This document shows, piece after piece, positions 53,717 through 64,000 of a DNA stretch of 64,000 nt (positions within the stretch are counted from its first letter, which is position 1; each line of letters opens with the position of its first letter). The translations under genes and the position numbers were made by a program. The stretch lies in NCBI GenBank assembly GCA_964372215.1, contig CAYJQC010000016.1:35654-99653 (forward strand). The letters run 5' to 3'. The notes below the pieces were generated by a model. That model did no database searches. It was given only the letters and a program-made list of their open reading frames with translations, and was not told the origin of the DNA. This stretch comes from DAIMFL01 sp964372215. GTDB lineage: Bacteria; Pseudomonadota; Alphaproteobacteria; Dongiales; Dongiaceae.

Positions 53717-54607
53717 CTAAAATGCGGAATCTGCGACCTTTCGCAACAAGAAGTCGCGGAACACCTGTATGCGTTTCGAGCTCCTGAGCTCCTCCGGGTA
53801 CACGAAATAGGCATCGATTCGCGGCCCTTCCAGCTCGGGCAGGACCTGGACCAGGTTGGCCGCCTCCTGGACCATGAACTCCGGCAGGCCGGCGAGCCCC
53901 AGGCCGCTCTGGGTCGCCCGCAGGATCGCGTAGACGTTGTTGACGGTCAGCACCGAGCGCCGCGAGTGGCCCTTGCGGGCGCCGACCGAAAGCAGCCAGT
54001 TGACCCCGGGCACCGGCGGCCGCGGGTCGTCGCCGTAGACGATGATCCGGTGGTTGTCGAGATCCTCGGCCGATTTCGGCATGCCGTGGCGCTTGATGTA
54101 GATCGGCGAGGCGTAGACATGCATGTGCACGGTGAGCAGATGGCGCTGGACCAGCTCCGGCTGCCGCGGCGGCGCCATGCGGATGGCGACGTCGGCCTCG
54201 CGCATGGAGAGGTCGAGCTCGCGGTCGTCGAGCACCAGCTCGACGGCGATGTCGGGATAGAGCTCGAGGAACTCGCCCATGCGCGGCGTCAGCCAGGTCG
54301 AGCCGAGCGCCACCGTCGCCGTGACCTTGAGCTGGCCCTTCGGCCGGTCCTTGCTCTCGGTGAGCTGGGCCTCGGTCATGGCCAACTTCGAGAACACCTC
54401 GTGCGCCGTGCGGTACAAAAGCTCGCCCTGCTCGGTCAGGATCAGCCCGCGGGCGTGGCGGTGGAACAGGGTGACGTTGAGGCTTTCCTCGAGCGCGCCG
54501 ATCTGCCGGCTGACCGCCGACTGGCTGAGGTTCAGCACCTCGCCGGCATGGGTGAAGCTGCCGGCCTCGGCGACGGCGTGGAAGATGCGCAGCTTGTCCC
54601 AGTCCAT
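53717..54607 (-). CDS. LysR-family transcriptional regulator
   Basis: A 296-residue LysR regulator. The N-terminal winged HTH is MDWDKLRIFHAVAEAGSFT followed by LNLSQSAVSRQIGALEE, and the substrate-binding domain spans about 90-290. The gene lies about 80 bases downstream of trxB on the same strand, not divergent from it as is usual for a target. Ligand and regulon are unknown. Confidence 0.92.
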   Translation of the reverse strand: MDWDKLRIFHAVAEAGSFTHAGEVLNLSQSAVSRQIGALEESLNVTLFHRHARGLILTEQGELLYRTAHEVFSKLAMTEAQLTESKDRPKGQLKVTATVALGSTWLTPRMGEFLELYPDIAVELVLDDRELDLSMREADVAIRMAPPRQPELVQRHLLTVHMHVYASPIYIKRHGMPKSAEDLDNHRIIVYGDDPRPPVPGVNWLLSVGARKGHSRRSVLTVNNVYAILRATQSGLGLAGLPEFMVQEAANLVQVLPELEGPRIDAYFVYPEELRSSKRIQVFRDFLLRKVADSAF

Positions 54608-54686
54608 GGCGGCCCGTCCCCCACCGGCCGCGGCGGCTGATAGAAGCTGCCCCCTGGCGCGATGTCCCCTCTTGCGCTGCGTCCGC

Positions 54687-55667
54687 CTATTCGGCCGCCG
54701 CTTGTTCCCCGCGATCCTCGTGGGCGGCGATGAAGCGCTCGGCCTCCAACGCCGCCATGCAGCCCGTGCCGGCGGCGGTGACCGCCTGGCGGAACACCTT
54801 GTCCTTGACGTCGCCGGCGGCGAACACCCCGGGAATGTCGGTCGCGGTCGAATCCGGCCGGGTCACGATATAGCCCTCGGCATCGATTTCGATCTGCCCC
54901 TTGAACAGCTCGGTCGCTGGCGCGTGGCCGATGGCGACGAACACGCCCTCGACCGCCAGCTCGCTCAGGGCGCCGGTCTTGACGTTCTTCAGCCGCACGC
55001 CGGTGACCGCCGGCGGCGCGTCGCCGCCGAGCGGCGTCCCGAGGATCTCGTCGACCACGGAGTCCCAGATCACCTTGATCTTCGGGTTGCGGAACAGCCG
55101 TTCCTGCATGATCTTTTCGGCCCGGAACGAGTCGCGGCGATGGATCAGGGTCACCTTGGTGGCGTGGTTGGTCAGGTAGATCGCTTCCTCGACCGCGGTG
55201 TTGCCGCCGCCGATGACGGCGACTTCCTTGCCCCGGAAGAAGAACCCGTCGCAGGTGGCGCAGGCGGACACGCCGGCGCCGCGATAGGCCTCCTCGCTCG
55301 GCAGGCCGAGCCAGCGGGCCTGGGCGCCGGTGCTGATCACCAGTGCGTCGCCGACATAGGAATCGCCGGAATCGCCGATGCAGCGGAACGGCCGCTTGGA
55401 CAGGTCGACCGCGGTCACGAGATCGCTGACGAAGCGGGTGCCGACATGCTCGGCCTGGGCCTTCATCTGCTCCATCAGCCACGGGCCCTGGATGACGTCG
55501 GCGAAGCCGGGATAGTTCTCGACATCGGTGGTGATGGTCATCTGGCCGCCCGGCTGCATGCCCTCGACCACGATCGGCTGCAGGTTGGCACGGGCGGCAT
55601 AGATCGCCGCAGTGTAGCCGGCGGGGCCGGAGCCGATGATGACGACCTTGCTGCGGTGCTCGGCCAT
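54687..55667 (-). CDS. trxB: Thioredoxin-disulfide reductase
   Basis: An FAD/NADPH thioredoxin reductase of 326 residues. Motifs are VIIGSGPAGYTAAIYAAR at about residues 8-25, the redox pair in CATCDG (about 143-148), the NADPH motif VIGGGNTAVEEA and the C-terminal GDVKDKVFRQA. It reduces thioredoxin, which also serves MsrB. I start at ATG 55667. A dispersed repeat separates it from the catalase gene. Confidence 0.95.
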   Translation of the reverse strand: MAEHRSKVVIIGSGPAGYTAAIYAARANLQPIVVEGMQPGGQMTITTDVENYPGFADVIQGPWLMEQMKAQAEHVGTRFVSDLVTAVDLSKRPFRCIGDSGDSYVGDALVISTGAQARWLGLPSEEAYRGAGVSACATCDGFFFRGKEVAVIGGGNTAVEEAIYLTNHATKVTLIHRRDSFRAEKIMQERLFRNPKIKVIWDSVVDEILGTPLGGDAPPAVTGVRLKNVKTGALSELAVEGVFVAIGHAPATELFKGQIEIDAEGYIVTRPDSTATDIPGVFAAGDVKDKVFRQAVTAAGTGCMAALEAERFIAAHEDRGEQAAAE

Positions 55668-55769
55668 GGACGCATTCCCAGGGGTTGGAGGTCGGTGCGC
55701 GGATTTCCGCAAAAGATAGGGGGAGGCCCCCGGCGAAACAAGGTGAACCGCTCGGTTCCGTGACGGGCC

Positions 55770-55868
55770 CCCTCATCCTTCGACGGGCTCAGGATGAGGG
55801 CGCCTTAGTCCACAATAGTCACACAGCGCAAGCGACCTCACCCTGGGCCTGTCGAAGGGCGAGGTCGC
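55770..55868. repeat. Dispersed double-hairpin repeat, copy 4
   Basis: CCCTCATCCT (55770-55779) pairs with AGGATGAGGG (55791-55800) around TCGACGGGCTC. About 30 bases on, GCGACCTC (55832-55839) pairs with GAGGTCGC (55861-55868) around the reversed core. It lies between the catalase end and the trxB start. Confidence 0.72.
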
Positions 55869-55889
55869 GCCCGGCGCGGCGGCGCCGTG

Positions 55890-57377
55890 TCAGTCCGCCG
55901 CGCTGGCCTTGGCGCCGCCGAGCGCCTTGCGCACGCCCTCGGCATAGGCCGGGTCGGCCTTGGCGAAATGGCCGAGCTGGCGCTCGACGATCTCCGTGGG
56001 AACCCCGGCCATGGCGCCGGCGATCGCCTTGTGCAGGCGATTGCGTTCCGCCTGCGGCATCAGGCGGTAGAGGTTGCCGGCCTGGGTGTAGTCGTCATTG
56101 CCGGCGCGGTGGTCATAGCGGTCGGCATCGCCGGCGACCCTGAGCGGCGGCTCCTTGACCGCCGGGTTCTCGACCGGCCCGCCGAAGCTGTTCGGCTCGT
56201 AATTGACCGCGCCGCCGTAATTGCCGTCGAAGCGCATCGCCCCGTCGCGGTGATAGGTGTGCACCGGGCAGCGCGGCTTGTTGACCGGCAGGCTCTCGTA
56301 ATTGACGCCGAGCCGATAGCGATGGGCGTCGGCATAGGAGAAGATGCGGAACTGCAGCATCTTGTCTGGGCTGTGGCTGATCCCCGACACCACATTGGCC
56401 GGCGAGAACGACGATTGCTCGACCTCGGCGTGATAGTTGTCCGGGTTGCGGTTCAATTCCAGCACGCCAACGTCGATCAGGGGATAGTCGCCATGCGGCC
56501 ACACCTTGGTGAGGTCGAAGGGGTTGTACGGCGTCTTGTCCGCATCGGCCTCCGGCATGATCTGGACCTTGACGTTCCACTTCGGGAAGTCGCCGCGCTC
56601 GATCGAGTCGAACAGGTCGCGCTGATGGCTCTCGCGGTCGCCGCCGACCAGCCGGGCGGCCTCCTCGTCGGTCAAGTTCTCGATGCCCTGCACCGACTTG
56701 AAGTGGAACTTCACCCAGAACCGCTCGTCCTTGGCGTTGATGAAGCTGTAGGTGTGCGAGCCGAAGCCGTGCATGTGGCGATAGCTCTTGGGCAGCCCGC
56801 GATCCGAGAACAGGATCGTCACCTGATGCAGGCTTTCGGGGGAGAGCGACCAGAAGTCCCACATCGACGTGGTGCTGCGCAGATTGCTGCGCGGGTCGCG
56901 CTTCTGGGTGTGGATGAAGTCCGAGAACTTGTAGGCATCGCGCACGAAGAACACCGGCGTGTTGTTGCCGACAAGGTCCCAGTTGCCTTCCTCGGTATAG
57001 AACTTGAGCGCGAAGCCGCGCACGTCGCGCTCGGCATCCGCCGCGCCGCGCTCGCCGGCCACGGTCGAGAAGCGTGCCAGCGCCTCGGTCTGCTTGCCGA
57101 CCGCGCCGAAGATCTTGGCCTTGCTGTACTTGGAAATGTCGTGGGTGACGGTGAAGGTGCCGAAGGCGGCCGAGCCATTGGCGTGCACGACGCGCTCCGG
57201 GATGCGCTCGCGGTTGAAATGGCCGTGCTTCTCGAACAGCTGCCAGTCCTGCACCAGCAGCGGCCCGCGCGGGCCGGCGGTCAGCGAATTCTGATTGTCG
57301 CCGACGGGGCTGCCGCTGGAGGTGGTCAGGGTCGGGCGCTTCGAACTCTTGGCTTGCGGCTTCTTGTTCTGCGACAT
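55890..57377 (-). CDS. Monofunctional heme catalase
   Basis: A clade-3-size catalase of 495 residues. The distal His65 lies in ERVVHANGSAAFG, the distal Asn in the NTPVFFVRDAYKF region, and the proximal Tyr in FSYADAHRYRLG. The basic N-terminal extension KKPQAKSSKRP has no signal peptide, so it is cytoplasmic. It disproportionates hydrogen peroxide. I choose ATG 57377, preceded by GGGGAG. Two inverted repeats upstream may be regulatory. Confidence 0.95.
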   Translation of the reverse strand: MSQNKKPQAKSSKRPTLTTSSGSPVGDNQNSLTAGPRGPLLVQDWQLFEKHGHFNRERIPERVVHANGSAAFGTFTVTHDISKYSKAKIFGAVGKQTEALARFSTVAGERGAADAERDVRGFALKFYTEEGNWDLVGNNTPVFFVRDAYKFSDFIHTQKRDPRSNLRSTTSMWDFWSLSPESLHQVTILFSDRGLPKSYRHMHGFGSHTYSFINAKDERFWVKFHFKSVQGIENLTDEEAARLVGGDRESHQRDLFDSIERGDFPKWNVKVQIMPEADADKTPYNPFDLTKVWPHGDYPLIDVGVLELNRNPDNYHAEVEQSSFSPANVVSGISHSPDKMLQFRIFSYADAHRYRLGVNYESLPVNKPRCPVHTYHRDGAMRFDGNYGGAVNYEPNSFGGPVENPAVKEPPLRVAGDADRYDHRAGNDDYTQAGNLYRLMPQAERNRLHKAIAGAMAGVPTEIVERQLGHFAKADPAYAEGVRKALGGAKASAAD

Positions 57378-57445
57378 GGCGGATCTCCCCAGGTCATGTG
57401 GTTCTTGGAATGCGCTCCCCTTTGGGGCGCCGTGGTTAGAAGTAT

Positions 57446-57495
57446 TCCAGCTCTGGAGAAATTCGTGAAACCGATTATTCCCGTATCTGTAATCG
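57446..57495. promoter_or_regulatory. Inverted repeats upstream of the catalase gene
   Basis: TCCAG-CT-CTGGA (57446-57457) and CGATTA-n12-TAATCG (57472-57495) lie 69-118 bases before the catalase ATG in an AT-rich patch. Neither matches the OxyR pattern I know. They are candidate peroxide- or iron-responsive operator sites. Confidence 0.4.
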
Positions 57496-57664
57496 ACAAA
57501 TGCGATTGCCCTGTCGATGTGCGCCATCGGTCAGAGGCAGCGCGACCCCTCTCGGACGCAGCGTGAAACCGTATGGATCGAGAATACAGCGAAGCGGACT
57601 GAGAGGCTAACCACTGGCCAACAACCGTGTCGGTTCGCCGCACCCATCGCCGACAGCCGCCGCG

Positions 57665-59578
57665 TCAGAACCCGAACATGTGGTCCAGCGCGAAGGCGCC
57701 GTCGCGTTCCAGCAGGTGATAGCCGAACAGGCGGCAGGTGGTGTCGCGGATCAGCACATAGGCGCCGGTGCCGGCGGCCTCGATCTGCCTGGGCTCGAAG
57801 ATGTCGTCGACCCGCCAGAACCGGGAACCGCAGCAGGGGATGGCGAGTTCGGCGTGCGCCAGTTCGCCGCCGTCGCCGCCATGGAGATGGAGCGTGGTGC
57901 GGCTTGCTGCATGCCACGGGGTCGAGGCCGGATAGATCAGGTGGCACAGCGTCTTTTCCGGTGCCGGGCCCAGGCGCAGGAACAGCCGGGTCGACAGGCC
58001 CGGCGCGCGGCCGGCATAGCTCTGCGGCTCCTTGCCGAAGGTCAGCACGGTGTTGAAGACATGGGCGCCGAAGCTGGTCTCGGCGACATGGCCGGAGCGG
58101 CGGTCGCGATAGCGGAACAGCCCGTGCAGCCAGCCATCGGCGCCGCCGCCGCTTGAAAAAGCGTAGGCGAGCTCGAGATGCCCGCCCTTTCCGTTCAACG
58201 CAGCGCCGGCGGCGGACAGCATCTCGGAGACGGTGATGGCGGGGCAGGAATCGCGCGCCACGCGGCCAAGGCTCCGGTGCGCCGCCTGGCGGCCGTCGGC
58301 GTCGTAGACGGTGACCGCGATCGGCAGCTCGGCCTGGGTCGTCGCCATGGGCGTCGGCAGGATCTCGGTCTCCCAGCGATCCTGCGGCAGCACCGGCGCG
58401 GGGAGAATGAAGCCCTTGCCCATGAGAATGCCGAGCTCGGCGATGCGCGGATCGGGCGCGAGGTCGGTGCGCTCGACGTTGGGATGGGCGATGCGCCGGC
58501 GGCCGTTGGCAGCGATCACCTCGTAGCGCGGGCGGACCATATGCTTGCCGGCGCGGATCTCGATCTGCGCCGGCCAGCGCAGGTCGGGCAGCAGCTCGGC
58601 GACGTCCAGCGCGACGGTGCCGAAGGCGGGAATGACACGTTCGGACCAGGCGGCCTCGGCGTCGCGGCCCATCGGGTTGAGCCCGATGGCCCCTGCGGGA
58701 ATCGGCCGCGGGTGGCTGTTCTGGATCCACAGCAGCACCTGCTCGCCGGCGTCGGGCGCCGGCAGCCCGGCATAGAAATCCGCCGGCCAGGCATTGGCGT
58801 CATGGGTGCAGGACAGCACCGACGGATCGTCGCCGTAGATGTCGAGGGCGTATTTCACCACGTCGTGGCCGGCGATGCCGGTCGCATGCACGAACAGCGA
58901 GCCGGTGAAGTCGCCGAGGCCGAAGCGGCGGCGCGTGTCGGCGCTGTCGATGACGATCCCGGCCGGGCCGTCCGGCAGGGCCTCGCACCATTGCGCAAGC
59001 TGATGGCCCTCGGCGTCGAACAGGCACAGCCAGAGCGACACGCCGCGCGCGCCGTAGCCGGACCAGTAGTTGGCGGTGACCAGCCGCGTGTGGTGCCCGC
59101 GCCCGTCGCGGAAGAAGGCGAAGTTGGTGGCGAAGTTGAGCGGGTCGAGATAGCGCCCCGGCACCGTCAGCATGTCGTCGGGCAGCCGGCCCTCGTCGAG
59201 TGTCGCCACCGCCATGCCGGCGGGCAGCAGGTGCCTGATGTGCTCGACGAGGCGCCGGGCGTCGAAGGCGACGACCAGGAGATGGGTCACGCCGGCAAGT
59301 GCCGGCAGATCGGTCACCGGCCGCGCACCGTGGCCGAGCACGCGGCGACCGACCGCGCCGACGTCCTGCACCAGCACCGCGGCGAGATCGAGCCGCTCGA
59401 GCTCCCACAATGCCGAGAACGGCGCGGCCAGGCCGAGCGGGTCGTAGACCGCGACCTTGGCCTGCGCGAGCCGATCGATCAGCGCGCGCATCGGCGCGAC
59501 CGCGAGCGGATGGCCGATCGCCTTGAAGAAGCTGTCGCCGCCGGTGACGTTGCTGAAGGTGGCGATGTCGAGCGTCAT
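57665..59578 (-). CDS. Large conserved-looking protein of unknown function
   Basis: A 637-residue protein that I do not recognise. It has no signal peptide, membrane helix or familiar catalytic motif. The N-terminal part (about 1-135) looks like an alpha/beta domain with a Rossmann-like THLLVVAFDARRL. The rest is beta-rich with repeated aromatic segments such as NFAFFRDGRGHHTRLVTANYW, in short FATNFAFFRDGRGHHTRL, and SRFWRVDDIFEP. It lies 7 bases downstream of a 2OG-Fe(II) oxygenase gene and near ELM1, so the three may work together on one substrate. Confidence 0.7.
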   Translation of the reverse strand: MTLDIATFSNVTGGDSFFKAIGHPLAVAPMRALIDRLAQAKVAVYDPLGLAAPFSALWELERLDLAAVLVQDVGAVGRRVLGHGARPVTDLPALAGVTHLLVVAFDARRLVEHIRHLLPAGMAVATLDEGRLPDDMLTVPGRYLDPLNFATNFAFFRDGRGHHTRLVTANYWSGYGARGVSLWLCLFDAEGHQLAQWCEALPDGPAGIVIDSADTRRRFGLGDFTGSLFVHATGIAGHDVVKYALDIYGDDPSVLSCTHDANAWPADFYAGLPAPDAGEQVLLWIQNSHPRPIPAGAIGLNPMGRDAEAAWSERVIPAFGTVALDVAELLPDLRWPAQIEIRAGKHMVRPRYEVIAANGRRRIAHPNVERTDLAPDPRIAELGILMGKGFILPAPVLPQDRWETEILPTPMATTQAELPIAVTVYDADGRQAAHRSLGRVARDSCPAITVSEMLSAAGAALNGKGGHLELAYAFSSGGGADGWLHGLFRYRDRRSGHVAETSFGAHVFNTVLTFGKEPQSYAGRAPGLSTRLFLRLGPAPEKTLCHLIYPASTPWHAASRTTLHLHGGDGGELAHAELAIPCCGSRFWRVDDIFEPRQIEAAGTGAYVLIRDTTCRLFGYHLLERDGAFALDHMFGF

Positions 59579-59585
59579 GCGCCGC

Positions 59586-60224
59586 TCATGCGAACGGGCT
59601 GAGCTGCTTGAGGCGGGCCGAGACGCGATGGCGCAGCTCCTCGCGCCGCATGACGCCGGCGTCGGTCATCCAGTTGACCTGCAGGCTGCGGCGCTCGCCG
59701 GTGAACGGCTGGTGGCCGTGGAACGAACGCTCGGAGCGGCGGAAGGCCAGCATGGTGCCGCGTTCCGGCGGCACCTCGGCGGCATAGTCCTCGAGATCGC
59801 TCGCCGAGCGCAGCAGGCGCAGGCGTCCGCCCGCGGCCTCCCACGGCTCGTTCAGATAGACCAGCATGGTGACGATCTTGGTGGTGCTGTCGGTGTGGAT
59901 GAAGCCATCGCGCGGCCCGGTCCGGCCGCGCACCGTCACCATGGTGGGCCTGCCCTCGATGGCGATGCCGAGCTTGTCGGACAACAGCGCCGCCACCGGC
60001 GCCGAGGCCAGCGCCTCGATCAGCCCGGCGAACGCCGCTCCGTAGCGCAGCGCCTTCAGGGGGAAGCTGCCGGCGCGGCCGATACGCGGGAAATCGTGCC
60101 CGGCCGCCGCCACGGCGTCGGGCCGCACGAAGCCCGGCACGATCACGTAGTCGAAGGGATCGTGCGCCGCGTCCGCGGCGCGCAGCGCCTCGAGGTCGAG
60201 CAGGTCGGTGGCGGGCAGGGTCAT
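59586..60224 (-). CDS. 2OG-Fe(II) oxygenase
   Basis: A 212-residue oxygenase of the 2-oxoglutarate-dependent type. The HxD motif is in DGFIHTDSTTKIVTM (about residue 110), the distal His in RSFHGHQPFTGERRSLQVNW and the 2OG Arg in the same segment. It probably hydroxylates a protein or small molecule. It is cotranscribed with the 637-residue protein downstream and the ELM1 gene upstream. Confidence 0.82.
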   Translation of the reverse strand: MTLPATDLLDLEALRAADAAHDPFDYVIVPGFVRPDAVAAAGHDFPRIGRAGSFPLKALRYGAAFAGLIEALASAPVAALLSDKLGIAIEGRPTMVTVRGRTGPRDGFIHTDSTTKIVTMLVYLNEPWEAAGGRLRLLRSASDLEDYAAEVPPERGTMLAFRRSERSFHGHQPFTGERRSLQVNWMTDAGVMRREELRHRVSARLKQLSPFA

Positions 60225-60282
60225 CGCGCGGGTCGCTCGGTCGCGGGGACGGCGCCACAGTATGGGCCGGGCGGGAACCAGA

Positions 60283-61281
60283 TCAACCGGCGCCTCCCGC
60301 GGCAAGATGCGCGGCGAGGCGCGGCGCGATCTCGGCGGCGACCCGGCGCGGCTCGTCCAGGGCCTGGTAGGTCCAGCATTCGAGCCTGCCGGCGAACGGG
60401 CGGGTCAGCCCGGACCCGGCAAGGCGGGCATGGAAGCGGCGGAACTTCACCGAGCCGCCGGCGAGCGGCACGACGAAGACCGGCTTTCCCGTGCTGCAGG
60501 CCTCCGACACCATGTTGACGGAGTCGGCGGTCACCACGATGGCGTCGGCCAGCGCCAGCCAGCCGAAATAGGGATTGGGGCCCTCGCCTTCGCGCCAGAA
60601 CACCGCCGGCATTCCGGCGAGCCGCCGGCGCAGCCGTGCGAACGCCTCCGCCTCGGTGCGCCGCGAGGCGGAGATCGCCAGGCCGCAACCTTCCGATTCG
60701 CACAGCCGGGCGAGATCGTCGCCGAGCCGCGTCAGCACCGAGCCGGTCCAGCGATAGACCTTGTTGGGCCCGCCCAGCAGCACCGCAACCAGCGGCCGCG
60801 GCAGATCGGCGAGGCCGGGCGCAAAGGCTTCCGCGTCGGCGGCGAGGCGCGCCGGCGCCACCCGGTGCATGGCACCCAGGGTTTCGACGACGTTGGCGCC
60901 TTCCAGCCGGTCATGGGCTGGCGTCACCACCACGTCGAAACGCGCCGGATCGACCCCCGGCCGCTGGATCTGCACCAGGAAGCTGCGCCCGCCGCTGGCG
61001 CGCTTCACCGCCAGGACCGGCGCCACCGACTGGCGGCCGGTGGCGATGACCAGATCGGGCCAGGGCGGCGTCAGCCGGTCGCCGTCCGGGCCGAGGGCGG
61101 CGAGCGGCGCGGGCCAGAGACTCGGCGGCAACCAGCGCCAGGGCGCGCGCGTCGCCAGGCGCTTCACCTCCGGCCGGACGCCGAGCGCCTCGGCCAGCCC
61201 GAGGCATTGCGATTCCATGCCGATCTTGCCGTCGCTCACCACCCAGCAGCGCAGTCCGGCCGGCAAGCCTGGCGCGTTCAT
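60283..61281 (-). CDS. ELM1-family putative glycosyltransferase-like protein
   Basis: A 332-residue protein of the mitochondrial fission ELM1 family, common in alphaproteobacteria. Conserved parts are WVVSDGKIGMESQCLGLAEA at the N-terminus, PDLVIATGRQSVAPVL, the VVVTPAHDRL segment, VLLGGPNKVYRW, and VVTADSVNMVSEACSTGKPV, which resembles a nucleotide-sugar-binding region of GT-B enzymes. The bacterial function is not established. It is divergent from an Lrp regulator. Confidence 0.88.
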   Translation of the reverse strand: MNAPGLPAGLRCWVVSDGKIGMESQCLGLAEALGVRPEVKRLATRAPWRWLPPSLWPAPLAALGPDGDRLTPPWPDLVIATGRQSVAPVLAVKRASGGRSFLVQIQRPGVDPARFDVVVTPAHDRLEGANVVETLGAMHRVAPARLAADAEAFAPGLADLPRPLVAVLLGGPNKVYRWTGSVLTRLGDDLARLCESEGCGLAISASRRTEAEAFARLRRRLAGMPAVFWREGEGPNPYFGWLALADAIVVTADSVNMVSEACSTGKPVFVVPLAGGSVKFRRFHARLAGSGLTRPFAGRLECWTYQALDEPRRVAAEIAPRLAAHLAAGGAG

Positions 61282-61324
61282 GCCGGGCGGTCCGTCTTGG
61301 CGGAGTCTCGATCGTGTAATATAA

Positions 61325-61334
61325 TTTCGCGAAA
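61325..61334. promoter_or_regulatory. Palindrome in the ELM1/Lrp divergent region
   Basis: TTTCGCGAAA, next to the AT-rich TGTAATATAATT, lies in the 77-base gap between the divergent ELM1 and Lrp-family genes. It is a candidate Lrp-type operator controlling both. Confidence 0.35.
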
Positions 61335-61358
61335 GCCCCGAAAAACGGAGGAAAATTC

Positions 61359-61889
61359 ATGCGGCGGGTGAAGCTGGATCGCATCGACCGCCGGATCCTG
61401 AGGGATCTGCAGGACAACGGCCGGATGACCAATGTCGAGCTGGCGGCCCGCGCCGGCATCTCGGCGCCGCCCTGCCTGCGCCGGGTCCGGGCGCTGGAGG
61501 AGGCGGGATTCATCCGCGGCTATCACGCCGAACTCAATCCCGAGGCGCTCGGCTTCGGCGTCACCGTCTTCGCCCAGGTCGGCCTGTCGAGCCAGGCCGA
61601 GGCCGATCTGCGCCGCTTCGAGGACATGGTGTCGGCATGGTCCGAGGTGCGGGAATGCCACATGCTGGCGGGCGAAACCGACTTCCTGCTCAAGATCGTC
61701 GCGGTCGACTGGGACGCCTATCAGCGCTTCCTGACCACCCGCCTGACCGCCGCGCCCAATGTCAGCCATGTGAAATCGGCGCTCGCGATCCGCACCTGCA
61801 AGCACGCGCCGGGCGTGCCGGTCGAGGCCGGCGAGCCGGCGGATAGCGAGCCCGGCGCCGGCGAGCGGCAGGCGGGCGCCGCGGAATAG
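61359..61889 (+). CDS. Lrp/AsnC-family transcriptional regulator
   Basis: A 176-residue regulator. The N-terminal HTH is LDRIDRRILRDLQDNGRMTN with ELAARAGISAPPCLRRVRAL, and the RAM ligand domain covers about 70-150 (VRECHMLAGETDFLLKIV). The C-terminal 25 residues are a variable tail. The ATG follows GGAGG. It probably senses an amino acid. It is convergent with greA. Confidence 0.93.
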   Translation: MRRVKLDRIDRRILRDLQDNGRMTNVELAARAGISAPPCLRRVRALEEAGFIRGYHAELNPEALGFGVTVFAQVGLSSQAEADLRRFEDMVSAWSEVRECHMLAGETDFLLKIVAVDWDAYQRFLTTRLTAAPNVSHVKSALAIRTCKHAPGVPVEAGEPADSEPGAGERQAGAAE

Positions 61890-61914
61890 GCGCGCCTGCC
61901 CCATCGGCCGCGGC

Positions 61915-62388
61915 TCAGACGAACGCGACCTTGACGATCTCGTAGGCCTTGGTGCCGCCCGGGGTCGACACCTCGGCGCTGTCGCCCACCGACTTGCCGA
62001 TCAGCGCGCGGGCCAGCGGCGAACTGACCGAGATGCGGCCGTTGCTGATGTCCGACTCGTCGGGCCCGACGATCTGGTACTTGGTCTTCTCGTCGGTGTC
62101 CTCGTCGACCAGGGTGACGGTCGCGCCGAACATCACCTGCTTGCCCGACAGCTTCTTGGGATCGATGATTTCGGCCCGGGCGATCTTGTCCTCGAGCTCG
62201 GCCAGGCGGCCCTCGATGAAGCTCTGGCGCTCGCGCGCGGCATGATATTCGGCGTTCTCCGAGAGATCGCCGTGCTCGCGCGCCTCGGCGATCGCGCGGA
62301 TCACCGCCGGCCGTTCGACCGCCTTCAGATGTCTCAGCTCCTCGTCAAGGCGGGAGAAGCCCTCGGCAGTCATTGGAATCTTCGTCAT
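61915..62388 (-). CDS. greA: Transcription elongation factor GreA
   Basis: A 157-residue GreA. The N-terminal coiled coil carries the acidic tip in AIAEAREHGDLSENAEYHAA, in short HGDLSENAEYH. The C-terminal domain includes SPLARALIGKSVGD. It rescues backtracked RNA polymerase by stimulating transcript cleavage. It lies 181 bases downstream of carB on the same strand, a usual neighbour in this class. Confidence 0.95.
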   Translation of the reverse strand: MTKIPMTAEGFSRLDEELRHLKAVERPAVIRAIAEAREHGDLSENAEYHAARERQSFIEGRLAELEDKIARAEIIDPKKLSGKQVMFGATVTLVDEDTDEKTKYQIVGPDESDISNGRISVSSPLARALIGKSVGDSAEVSTPGGTKAYEIVKVAFV

Positions 62389-62569
62389 CGCAAATCAACC
62401 ACAAGCGTTGCGGCACAACCGTACCGGAAAATCCGTGGAACCAAGAGAAAAAGCGCAAGCAATTCACACCCGCCCGGAGCCTCGCGGGTTGCCGCCGCCG
62501 CACCCTGCCTCGCAAAGATACCAGCCCGGCGAACCGGTCGGGCCGCTTCGCCGCGGCCGCGGGTCCAGG

Positions 62570-64000
<1,431 letters not shown>

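Overview
The window is GC-rich, densely packed chromosomal DNA of an alphaproteobacterium. The gene content (uvrC-pgsA-molybdopterin genes, greA-carB, an ELM1-family protein, an adrenodoxin-type ferredoxin reductase, dispersed hairpin repeats around 'TTCGACAGGCTCAGG') fits a Rhodospirillales-like lineage, but I cannot name the genus. No rRNA, tRNA, CRISPR array or complete insertion sequence was seen. Both ends cut genes: an acyl-CoA ligase on the left and carB on the right.

Region 1 (0.7-8 kb) is a qhp locus for quinohemoprotein amine dehydrogenase: the diheme alpha subunit (qhpA), radical SAM maturase (qhpD), cross-linked gamma subunit (qhpC), beta-propeller subunit (qhpB), ABC exporter (qhpF) and leader protease (qhpE). 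The flavin monooxygenase qhpG and regulator qhpR that usually complete the operon are absent here.

Region 2 (8-22 kb) is a nearly complete aerobic phenylacetyl-CoA pathway: paaY, paaN, paaF, paaG, paaH, paaI, paaJ, paaK and the repressor paaX. The standard epoxidase operon paaABCDE is missing. In its place are a PaaA-like protein with all expected diiron ligands, a PaaC-like paralogue whose metal site is altered, a small helical protein translationally coupled to the PaaA-like gene, a stand-alone flavodoxin and an NADPH-dependent ferredoxin/flavodoxin reductase. I infer a non-canonical phenylacetyl-CoA epoxidase fed by a flavodoxin chain; this is the most interesting system in the window. With the amine dehydrogenase alongside, the two regions look like a route from 2-phenylethylamine through phenylacetate to central metabolism.

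Region 3 (22-48 kb) is mostly housekeeping: a two-component system, a MarR regulator divergent from ilvE, molybdenum cofactor genes (moaE, moaD, moeA, mobB), pgsA, uvrC, folB with a FolM-like reductase, msrB, uvrB, a transporter, a WYL regulator with nested palindromes, a second PaaK-like ligase, an aminotransferase, a PIN toxin-antitoxin pair and a patatin-like lipoprotein.

Region 4 (47.7-48.7 kb) is a small AT-richer island with an orphan Imm53-type immunity gene, a hypothetical gene and what looks like the tail of a lost upstream gene. Region 5 (48.8-64 kb) carries an EF-G paralogue, dps, msrP, a DUF302 protein, a hairpin-rich intergenic region that may be a structured RNA, a LysR regulator, trxB, a catalase, a conserved unknown protein next to a 2OG-Fe(II) oxygenase and an ELM1 protein, an Lrp regulator, greA and the 3' part of carB. 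Oxidative-stress functions (Dps, MsrP, MsrB, TrxB, catalase) recur.
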